Of a stretch of 57,877 bases of DNA, positions 30,101 through 42,100 are shown piece by piece. Made by a program: the position numbers and the translations under genes. The stretch spans positions 1-57,877 of the forward strand of contig JAHJGZ010000041.1 in NCBI GenBank assembly GCA_018823795.1. Direction: 5' to 3'. Position 1 is the first letter of the stretch; each line of letters opens with the position of its first letter. The notes beneath the pieces were generated by a model that was not told where the DNA came from, ran no database searches, and worked only from the letters and a program-made list of their open reading frames with translations. The stretch comes from Candidatus Omnitrophota bacterium (lineage in GTDB: Bacteria > Omnitrophota > Omnitrophia > JAHJGZ01).

Positions 30101-33100
30101 GAACGCACAGCGGCTCGGCATATATATACATGCGCATCGGTATTTTTAGAAACAGAGGAACAAAAAGAAATTCTGAATGAATTATTTGATAGATGTATTG
30201 AGCAGATAAAACAAGGGGAGAAACGTTCGGCTTTTCAAACGCTGATAGAACAAATGACAGAAATTGTGGAAGAATGGTCCCTGCTACAGGAGAAAAAAGA
30301 CGAGCGTATTCTTATAAAACGAAAAGCATACGTATCATTTATAAACGATTTTTTTCTCAAGGCTGACATGACACAATTACGTACGGTTATAGATGATTGT
30401 ATTGCGTCTTTGTCTCATCAGGAAGAAAACGTCTCAAAGGAAAGCGAAAAACCACACAAAAAGAAAAAGAAGAAGCATCCCTCCAAGGGAAAAAAACGCC
30501 CCCCACTGGTAGAAAAAGCATTCTTAGAGGATCAACTTATCTTAGAAGGTTTTCTTGAAGTGCTGAAAGATGTTCTTCACAAAGGTGATGAAGAAATCTT
30601 GAGCACCATCTATCCTGAATTATTCCGTTTATCTAAATTTCTTGAACGCTATCCGTTAAAACAGGATATTCGTCCTTATTTTAAGAATTACGATTTCATA
30701 CTCAACGACCTGCGGCAAATGATACAGTCAGATACCGCAAAAAGGATACTCGCAATGCCTTTAGCGTATGATGAACGGCAGCAAGTAATAGCACAGATTC
30801 AAGGAATTGTTATGAAACGGCCCATTACCAAAGAGAATGTTGAGACCGCTGAGAAGTTGCTGGATCGCGTAAGACCGAACGGTGCAGCTGAGGAACTGAG
30901 TGCTCTTGAGCAGGATGTATCAACGGTACGAACCGCGTATGATGAGGCACAAGCATTAATAGCACAGATTGGAGCGCGAGTTAAAGAACGGCCCATTACA
31001 GAGGATAGCGTTCGGGCAGCAGACGGATTAGTGGCAAAGGTAAAAACAGACCTTACGGTTGAAGTACCGGTAGATATCGAGAACGATGTTCTGGTGATAC
31101 AAGCAGCGTATGATGAGGCGCAAAAATTAATAGCACAGATTCGAGCGAAAGTCAAAGAACGTCCCATTACGGAGGATAGTGTCCGGACGGCAGAAGGATT
31201 AGTGGTAAAGGTGAAAAAAGACCTTAATGTTAAGGTGCCGGAAGATGTCGAGAAGGATGTCATGGCGATACTAGTGGCGTATACAGAGGCACACAAATTA
31301 ATAGCACAGGTTCGAGAAATGGTAAAGAAGAAGCCCATTACCGATACAAGTATCCGGCGGGTTGAAGAATTCATAGACAGAATAAAATATGAACTCAACG
31401 TTGATCTTCCGGAAGACATCCCCCAGATAAGAATACAGATGCTACTGCTCAGCGAGGGTATTGTTGTTGATAGTTCTGGGGTAACGGTCGACGATGTAGC
31501 AGCATTTGTTCGTACCTACAAGGAGAAAGGAATAGGACTTTACGATTATGAAAACTATTTGGTCGCTGCATTAGCGAAACGTGCCGGTAACGTTATTCGG
31601 GAATTCAAAGATGAAAAAATTATAATAAAAGATCTTGCAGTACTTTATAAGAATAGCTTTGACCGCATCATACAAAAAGCACAATCAGAATACGGTTATG
31701 CGATGACAACTCTTTCGGAACAGGAAGATCTTAAAGAAATGATCGTCTATGCTGTTGAGGAAGGGGAGTTGTGGTTTGAGCGAGAACGGCTGGGAGATGG
31801 TACTACAATTTTCCATGAATGTTATGGCGTTCCTCTTGATGAAGAGGTGACTGAAATTATGCGGGTGAAGGTCAATAATGTTACTGGCCACATATATGAT
31901 ATGGATATCGTAAAAAGTATTCCCCACGCCTTTAGTACGTATCAAATTAACAATTTGGCGAGACTTCACTTTTTCAAGGCTAAAAAGGAACCGCGAGAAA
32001 AACAAAGAGAATTTATTTATAAAATTATAAAAGCTGTACAGGCGTATTGTCGACGCGGCATTGAAGAGCAAGGTTGGGATATTGAAAAGATAAGGGTCTA
32101 TTATGACATGATAAAACGCCATATTGTTATCTGTGACACCGAACAGCAAAAAGGTTTTCATGAATTAAGTCTTCAAAATTTCGTGCAGTATGAACAGCAA
32201 GACGGAGACAGCGCCATAACGAAGGATTGGTTCGAGAAAAATGGGGATGTGCAGGAACTAATAAAAAGTCCGCATCGGTTTGTTCTGATTAATAATTGTA
32301 TTCGGGCAGATTCATTAGACCTCATGCCCAATGTGGATATAGATGGCTATCGTGAAGGTTTTATCGCATTGATACGTATACTTCAAACGTCTTTTAATAT
32401 AAGTTCTTTTCTTTCCCGTAAAGATGCTGCGACGGGCGAGCCGATCGATCTTCAACCAGTTGTCAGAGATACCCTCGAGAAGGGGAAAATATTCGCGTTT
32501 AAGGAAGACGAGCTTCGCGGTTTAATAGACGGTTTGAAGGAGTATATAAAAAGCATTAAAAAAATGGGCGAAGAAAATTCTCTTACTATTCTCTATAGGG
32601 ATATTGCCGCTACTCTGATGAGTGAAAATATTTATCCGGAAATAGGCGGGGGACGATATCAGGAAGCATTACGTGATTGGTTTAATACGGTGAAAGACGA
32701 CACCTTAGAGAAATATGTTACCGCACTTGAATATCTCAACACCATTCTTAATGCTGATTTTTCATTTGACCTTCTTCTTGATACTGCTCATGATGACCGG
32801 CAGTACTTTTTAAACAATCCGATACTTTACTTACAACATACCGAAGCTATCAACAGGGTATTGAACGATGACAAAGTAGAATACTTACCGCCACGATTTA
32901 TGATTCTGCCTACTTTCTTTAACGGTAAAGGATTAGATTACAGTAGTGTCCGCACGGTGGACGAGAGTAAGGGAAAAGAGATTCGGCAAATCACTATTTA
33001 CCTTCCTTTAGATTTTTTACTCAAATCAGCACGTGAAAGTAAAGATGGAAGAACATATGGTCCGGATAAAACACCAGTTGATACACTTGTGCAAGCTGTT

Positions 33101-36100
33101 TTAGTGCATGCTGTTAGTGATGTTATTAATAAAGGACACACCGAGAACATCTCACCGGGACCGAAACAGACACCACCGTCACATTTACCGAATATTTTTC
33201 CTGGACTGCGTGAATTATGGAATGAGTTAGAAGAGGAGCAGCAACCTGAAAAAGCGGTTGTTGATGAAGAGACTGATTTAGGCAGTACCCAGACGTTTGA
33301 GGAAAAGTACGGCCTGGATTTTGGGGGTACCCGTACGATTATGGATGCGAAAGATGTGCAGGGGACCTATACCTTTATTCCTGACTTTTCCCGTGAAATG
33401 AAAGAGGAGGATGCGGCCTGGCTCTTCTTTTGGTTATATGCAGCGAAGTTATTCAAAGAAGAAGGTATTGAGATTGATAATGGCTACGTCGATCATCCTG
33501 ATGCGCCTAAGAAGAAAACCGCTGCAGGGACGATTTATACATTGCAACTTTTTGGTAAAGATACTGATGGTTCTTCTGTTGAAAAGACAATGACGATTAC
33601 CATTCACACGTTAAGTGCACAGTCAAAAAGCAGATGCTTTAGAATTCTCAGTGAATGGTTTAAAGACGGCTTGTTCTTAAAGATTGCGGGGCAAGAAGAG
33701 GTTGAGGAGTATATTAAAGCATTTACCAAAGAGAAAGAATTAGGTGACGATATAAAAGAGGCCGGGGTTGAAGTTGCCTATCCTGAACTTGGGATACTCC
33801 TGAAAAACATCGGTGTAGATATTCCGGGCGATAATGGGGCAATTAAAGAAATTATCCGGAAGCACGCTCGGTTACTTAAAGTACACAAAAAATTTGTGCT
33901 CTGTATGCCGTTCCTAAAATCGGTTAAATTTTTAGATTCTTTGGTAGAAGAAGTGCATCATAAAGACCGTTTCGCTGATGAGACGGCAAATACGATTCGG
34001 GGGAATCTCGACTATTTTCTACAGGGACACAATCCATACGATACCGAGAATGAGATGCTGATCGAGTTGTATCATTTTTTCTTGGGAAACAAAAAAGAAC
34101 TTGGATCATTAGCAGCGTTTCAAGAATATCTCCTCTCTCTTACAAAAGAAGCGTTACGGAAAAGAAGTGTGCTCTTAGATAAAGAAAAAGCCATTCGTGA
34201 TTACATTAACAGCGTGATTGAAAGAAGTGAAGGGGTCGTATGGCAGCGGCAGCGTAAAGTCGTTCAACCACTTGTCCAGAAGATTTTTGATTTTTGCATG
34301 ACATTAAAGAATGAGAAGTTAGTATTACGGGATTTAAAAGCGCTCAATCTATTTGTGCACTTACGCAGTTCTCATGTTGACGTAAAGGAGGCAATAGCTG
34401 ATGACATTGGAAAGCTTGGTGTTATTGATATTGAATTAGGGGCTAATTTAAAACGTTTGGCGCAGGAGAAACGTCTCATTGGTGGTAAAACGTATTATGT
34501 AAATAACGCGGAACTGGAGAATATCCTTTCTGCCCTTCATAAAAGGCAGCAGTGCCTTGACACGACCCTATCAAACATTACGACAGTGAAAAGCATTAGT
34601 GAAGAATTAGACAATGCCTTACGGGATGTTGAGCGGAAGAAACTCGTTATTGGCGGGACACCCTATTATGCAAATATTACCCAATTAATTGAGCTCTCAT
34701 TTTTAAAAGAGATGTACGGGAATAAAGTAATGGATGTTATCGCTGCTCAAGACATGTATGCACTCGTTGGCATACTTTTTAATATGATTACGGGAAAACT
34801 TCTTTTTAGAAATACCGCTCAGATTATTAATGCAATAGTGGAAATAAACCATAGTCGCTATACGGGAGCTCAATTATCACAGAATGCGAGCCGTGTGATG
34901 GAGGAGATGAAACGAACAAACCTTGGTTTCTTTGAGCTCTTTTGGAAGAAAGCCGAAGAGGAATTTAAATATGGCCTTTTGCGAGAAGAAAAGAAACTTA
35001 AAGATATTAAAATGACATGGATTGATGGTAAAGAAACCTCTGCGTATAAAGTACTCGAGGTACTTTTTAAGAACGTTGTTAATACAACGGCAAAGCTGCC
35101 ACCATCTAAAATACCTCCTCCGTTTAATTTACGCTCTACCACAGGGGAACAATCCGGATGGTATGCTGAGAAGTCTCCTGAACGGTTACTCGGAGAGATT
35201 GCACGGGGTACGTTCAAAGAAGCCGAAGGTGATGAAGGAAAGATGGCAGAAAAACTCGAAACATTACCTAATCTCGAAGAAGACACATACACATTACAAG
35301 AAATATTAGAAACCATGGAAAAAATGGTTCTTGAATATGTCTTTACCCGAACTGGCGGCCGGGCTACCGAAGTAGAAAAGATACTGAACGTTCAGTATCG
35401 AACGCTGTATGCAAAACTTCAAAAGTATAAAATCAAACCAAAAGAATACCGAAAGCAAAAGACAGCATTTTCATGGAATAGAGGCGAAATCGATCTAGCC
35501 CAGCTCATGGCGCTTATTGAAAAGAAAATCGTCGAACTTGTTTATGTAAAACACAAAAGGCATAAAGGGAAAACCGTTCAAACCTTAGGTATTTCGTATA
35601 AAGGAATTTTTGATAAGTTCAGAAGATTAAAAATTACCGAACAAGACATAGAAAAGGCAGAGAAGCTTTTGAGTAAAGAAAACAAACTGCGTTGGAACTT
35701 ACTGTTGAAAGCGCTTGAGTATGATATGGGCTTTGTTTTTGGTATTGAAAATCGTGATTTGCTGAGAGATATTTTTGCTGATGAGATGATAAAAGCGGAT
35801 GCGCTGATAAAAACAAAAACTATCGTAAAAGAAAAAGCGGAACCTGCTGCAAAGACAAGAACGAAGAAAGATACGAAAAAGAAAGAGAAGACAGCACCAG
35901 CTACCGAAACAGCAGATAGTAAAGTAGCAGTTCTAAGGGCATTTCTTAGCACTGTTATTCCATCGATTTTACAGGCGAAGGATCAAGAGGTTATTGCTGT
36001 TATTCGGGCAAGAGTAAAAGAGTTTGAACAACGTCATCCTGATGTAAATACATCCGAACTGAGAAAAATGATTTCACTGAGAAATAGAGAGATTAAACGG

Positions 36101-39100
36101 CGCGCTCAACTGCAAATAAAAATAGTAGAACAGGATGTTGGAGATTTATGGGGTGAATATGAAGCGTACAAAGCAGGTGAGGATGAAAAACGACGTGCGG
36201 CGATTGAAGATGATTTGCAAGCAGAGAATGAGGAGTGGCAGACATTTATTGATGACTTGATGCAAAGAGCAGAAAAAGGGCAGGCACAGCGAGAAGTTCA
36301 GGAGAAGAATGCTATTGCTCAGGGGATAAATAAGGCATGGACCCAGAACACGCTTGATACGATAGAAAATGGGCAAACAACTAATGGGTTTAAAAGACAG
36401 CTGGATAATGAGGAAACATTATGGCTTGAACAGCTCGATGAAATGAAACATGACTATTATGATCAGTTCGTGATTGCACTCGAGCGTAAAGCTTTTTCTT
36501 TTGCCGACAAGCTTTTGACGCTACTGATGCATATAGGGGCAGATGCTGCACCACTACTACAACAACTGAACGAAGCGAGACTCGCTCACAAAAAAACAGT
36601 ACAGGAGGCAGCTCAAAAGAGGCCAAAAGAGGAAGCGGCAAGGGCAGCTGAAAAAATAGCTGCTCGGCAGGAAAGAGAAAAAAAAGAAGCAGAAAGTATA
36701 CGACGGGCATTTATTGAAACAAATGGCCATTTTACGTTTATGGCCAAAAAGTTTAGTATGAAAGCTCTTGAGTTACAAGCATACTTAAAGAAAAAAAAGA
36801 TGACACTTACCATCCTTCGGCAACAGCTTAAAGCACTCGTTGATTTTAAAAAAGGATCGCTCGAATGGGCACTACCAAAAATGACAGAGAAGGAGGAGGC
36901 ACTTGTCAATACCGTTGCTGAATGTTTAGCAATAGTCGATTTTCTAAGGGATATGGAAGGGGTACATGCGATACAAGAGATTGCTCTATTAATTCAAAGA
37001 CGGGAAATCGAATCTATTGTTCGCCTCATACAGAAAGATATTCCTGATAATGTTATGGATAAGTTACGAAAAAAACTTTTTGTATTATCCAGAGCAGTCG
37101 AAACTGCACCGACAGAACAGAAAACCGCTGTAGAGGCTAAGGCAAAAGCAAAGGCGAAGGCAGATGAGGAGGAAAAAGTCAAGGCTGATACAGCAGCAAA
37201 GGCAAGGATTGAGGAGGAAGCGAAAAGAAAGGCAGAGGCAAAAGCCAAGGTAGATGCAGAGGCAAAGGTAAATGCTGAGGAAGAAGCGAAGCGGAAGGCA
37301 GAAGATGAGGCAAAAGCAAAGGCAGGTGCTGAAGCAAAAGCGAAAGCAGAAAAGGAAGCTGCGAAGAAAGTAGCAGATGAGCGAGTTGCAGCGATGAAGG
37401 CGGCTCAGGAAAAAGAAGCGGCGGAAAAGATTGCACTTGAAAAATTAATGCAAGAGATACAGCCGACGCTTGACACATATATTTACGATTTTGGTAATAC
37501 GTATAAGATGCGAACGTCCACTCAAGCGCGTGAGCTTGGTAGAAAAATTGAAGAACTGTATTGGAAGATTCATCCCGAGCATAATGGCAATAGAGTGGAA
37601 GCTGCCCTGTATATTATGGAAAAGCTTGGCATGATTTCGCTGGCACACTATTTCGGGGCAAAGCGTAGCAATGAGCAGCTTGACCATATCTATAGTACCT
37701 ATTTTTCATCTGATCGGGAAAAAGTAAAACGACAAATTATTAATCGTATACATCAGTTGAATATTCGTGCCACTGATGATTCCGGTCGTATTTTGAGCAT
37801 GCTCAATGCGAATTGTGGTGAAGTCTTTCGTGTGTTTAAGACTGAACGGTTCTTTTTTGATCTTTTTGATCAAACCGGAACAGATATACAGAAACTTATA
37901 AGGATAATAGTTTCACAGTATAACCCGAAGTTCAAAAGTGAAGCGGTAAAACTATTTTTACCGGATAAGACAGTGGTTGTATCAAAGGCTTCTGTAGTTT
38001 CAGAAGAGGCAGTTCCTCGGGTTCTTCTGGGTGATGGCCGTTCTGTACCAGTCAGTGCCGATGATTTATGTGACTTTTTTACACCTCAATGGTTTGATAT
38101 TAATCATGTGATGCAAAAAATCAATCAGTTGACCAGTGACGATGATGTTTTGATGGATGTCTTTGAAAAAAGGCTCCCTTTTATATTGGGGCTCCTCTTT
38201 GATGATACAATGCATAAGAAAAATTATCTTTTTAATCTTTCAAAAATCTTTACTCACGCATTTAAAGCTGATCCTCTACGAGCAACACGACTTCTCGAAC
38301 CATACTTAGGTAATGCCGCGTTGGAACGTAATCACCGTGATGGCACCATATTTTTTCATCGATTGAAAGAGGCGAAAAAGGAATGGTATGATTTTTTCAT
38401 CAGTCATATGGAAGACCACCTTTCGCCTGAAGGAGAAGAAAAACTCGCAGTATTGCACGGTGCCGATAGTGCAGGGACCGTTGTGATTACTGACTACGTC
38501 AATCCGTACGGTGTTCAAACACCTTTATTTCGTGGTAGTTCGTTCATGACCAAGAAGATACAATATGCCGATTTGCAGGGAGTCTTCCGGGTGCTTTTGG
38601 AGAAGAACGTAACAACAGAAGATGCCGCCTATTCGCCAAGTAAAATAGCAAAAGTATCCGGGATGAGTGCTTCGGAATGTAGCGCTCTTTTAAATAAATT
38701 GACATTAAAAGAATTTCCCCTTATCGAAACTATCGATCTCGAGGATGGAAGAGGAACAACTGGCTATTATATTCTTGAGGAGCTTTATATGAGGGGGAAT
38801 GATATTTTAGATGTTTTAAGTTCTATCAAAAGTGGGAGGCGTAATGTGTCCAACGAAGAACTGGACGAGATATATCAGGAAAAAATAATACCGATACTTA
38901 AAGCAAAGCCGAAAAAACGTTCGTACTCGGGCCATCTTTATTCATCACCACCACTTCCTGATTTTTCAAGACTTATGGAACTAATAAATAAAATCAGAGA
39001 ATGGCGCATAGAACAGGGATTGTCCGTTACGTATACAGGGGGTAAGGATGACGATGGTTTTCTTTTGTTGAAAGTAAGTGCCTTTTTGTCTGGAGGGATG

Positions 39101-42100
39101 GGCATTGGAATATCGCTTGCAAAATATTGGTATAGTGTGTTGGGTTATTTTTCTTCTTATCTCGACACTATCAGCACGTTTTTAATGCAGATCATTTTTG
39201 TGAATCGTACCGTTTTCCCAGCAGTTCTTTCCGCTTTTTTTATTGCAATTCTGTTCGTATCCTTTAGTGATTACCAACTCCCGCTCAAGAGAGAACCTAT
39301 TCAGATATCACCGTCATTCCTTGATGTGAAAGAAGGGTTCGAAGAAAAGGTAATCATGGTGCAAGCTGCAGGGATTGATTTATTTCATATTGACCACTTT
39401 GACGGCGTTATGACACCTGAAGCATTTGATGGATATGCATTAGCACAGCGTTTAAGCACACTGAGTTCTATACCACTGGATGTGCATTTAATAATAAAAG
39501 GAAAAGATGAAATTATTAAAGCGATTAATAAGTACGTAACACTTGGGACGTGTATTGAAGCCATTACATTCCATTTTGAGGCAGTAAAAGATTTTAAAGA
39601 AATGAATGAGATTTTCACCTTGCTTCGTACACACGATATCAAAATAGGAATCGCAGTTAATCCATCAACGAAATTTGCACAGGTGAAAGCTATTTTGCAG
39701 AAAAATATACTTGACTATATTACGGTTATGACGGTAGAGCCGGGCGTTGGCGGCCAAGATTTTCGTAAAGATGTTCTCCCAAAAATATACAGACTGAATA
39801 ATTGCATACAAGACCGTCGTTTAAAAACAAAGATTATCGTTGATGGAGGAATAAAATCCGGGACGATTCGTTTAGCTGCGATGGCAGGGGCACGAATCTT
39901 AGTGTCTGGATCTGGCGTGTTTAAAGGAGATGATATTTTTGAAAATATCAGACAGCTCTATACGAGCGCTGGTATAGAAAAAGAGTGGATAGAGCAATCC
40001 CTCTCTGCGATGTGTACGATGCTTGCAAAAACTGATAATCGTGATGTTGAGCTATTGATTTTAGAAAACATGCGTAAACTTGCAGAGGTTATCGGCACTT
40101 CTCATCTTTTTAGTAGTGAAGAAATGAGGGAAATAGCACGGATCGTTTTTGGCAGTATTGCAAAATTTACCGTAAAGAAGAGTCGCACGAATGAGATACT
40201 GCACAGGCGAGGCATTACTAAGGCAGACTATTATGCTGAGTTGTTGCAGAAAAAAGAGGTGAAAGTGCGTTGCCTTGTTTTTGATATTTTGGGGACATTA
40301 GGGTATCGCGAAGACCATCGTATTAATGAACGGGTTTTTTGGACAACCGTTAATGATGCGAACGAAAGAATTCCCCACTATGCGTTAAAAGAAAAAGATC
40401 CTTCACCTGAAGTGAGGATTACTGCAGTGAAGGCAATGGGGAGACTGAAACATATTTCTTCCTATCGGCCTCTTTTAAACGTTCTGAATAATCAAAAATC
40501 GGCTTTTGAAAAAGAATGGGTATTTACATTCCGCTACGAAGAAGATCCTTTAGTGCGATTGGCTATTGTTGAAACGCTTGAACTATTTTTGAATGAATTT
40601 ATAGCAAAAAAAGATAAGCGATTTTACCTTCATATTGAAAGTATCCGAAATGGTTTAGAAAAAGCGAAAAAAATGGAAAAGGATAATGCAGTGCTTGTAA
40701 GAATTGAGGATGTGTTAGCGAAATGTCCGCGCAGCATGGACGCAATATTTAGTAAGCCAATGAAACCAGCCCAGCTGCTTTTAGCGAACGAGGAACCGTT
40801 TAATCCATATATACGATTGGGCAGAATCGGTAATTTTGTTGTTAAAAATTTTATTCGGCGGCCGTACTGTCTTCTGTCTGGCGCAACGATTATCCATGAA
40901 TTCGGGCATATTATTGGTGCAGCAATTGTTGGCGAAGATTTTCATATGCCCTGGCATTTTTGGTGGACCGGAGAAGTAGCGCTTGAAGAAGGCGGCATTG
41001 CTTTTCATTGGGGCTTGCGTGCGAATTTAGCTTTTGCCTATTGTATCGGAGGTTTTTTGACCTTAGCGACAGTTATGCAATTTATTTTAGGGCTTGAACC
41101 GTTTACTTTATCAACTAGTTTTACTCTCGGGTTGGCCGGCATCATTAATGCGTTTGCCTATGGACATGAGCGTGATGCTGAATTTTATGGACGCGGGGAT
41201 TTAGCCGGACGTGATCATGGTCCCAGTGGTATGTCCGAGATAAAGAGGCTGCGCAATGAAATAATACGTGCTCCCCAAGAAGTTGATTTTGATATCCGAT
41301 CGTGCATTACATTCTTATCAAAATATAGAGTGGTTTACGATGAGCGCAAGGTAGAAATTCAAGATCTGAGTACATTAACAAAAACATTACCGAGAAAACC
41401 GGTTGCCATTAAGGAACCGCACCATCTCGAAATTGGTGATGTTATATTAAATAACGATGGTGTTTTAATTGGTATTGTCGCTACTTATTTTGATGGTGAA
41501 GAAGTTGTCCTTCAAATGGCGCAACGTGAAATGGAAGAACAACTAAAAACAATACGGAGAAGGGTATTAAATCAGTATGTTGTCTATCCGGTGTTACCTT
41601 TTGGCTATAAAAAATTTCGCAATAATAACCAAGGAAGTTCACTGGTAACTATCATTGCTGGCCTGTGTGCAATTAGTTTCGGTCTTATGCTATTCCACTT
41701 TGTTAGTGGTCCCGGTACCTTTTATTCTGACCTCGTAGGTCAACATACGGTTGATTATTGGACAGTGGGGCCGTTAGCGCTTCCTTTTCTTGCTTTTGGC
41801 CTCGCAATGATGAAGGAAAAAAGATCTCCGATGAAGAAAACGACAACCTTTGTGCAAGATAGATCAGGTGAAATATTTCCTCTTGTCATTAAAGAAGTTG
41901 CCGGTTACAAGGCTCTTACGATAATCACGTCTTTTTTAATGCGAAGGAAGAGACGATTACAAGAGCTCTGGGAACTTGCACGAGAATATCTTCTGCTGGG
42001 AAGAGGAGAGTGTCGCATATTTCAGGCCTCTTTTGAAGGGGAAACAGTAGCTCTCCGGCAGATAAGAGAAAAAGAAAAGGAGATCGTTTTAATAGCTGGT

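Noticed and set aside
30799-31419. 206-residue minus-strand frame
   Set aside because: It is the shadow of the 57-residue repeats on the + strand; its own product is a repetitive Ser/Thr/Ile string without a start signal.
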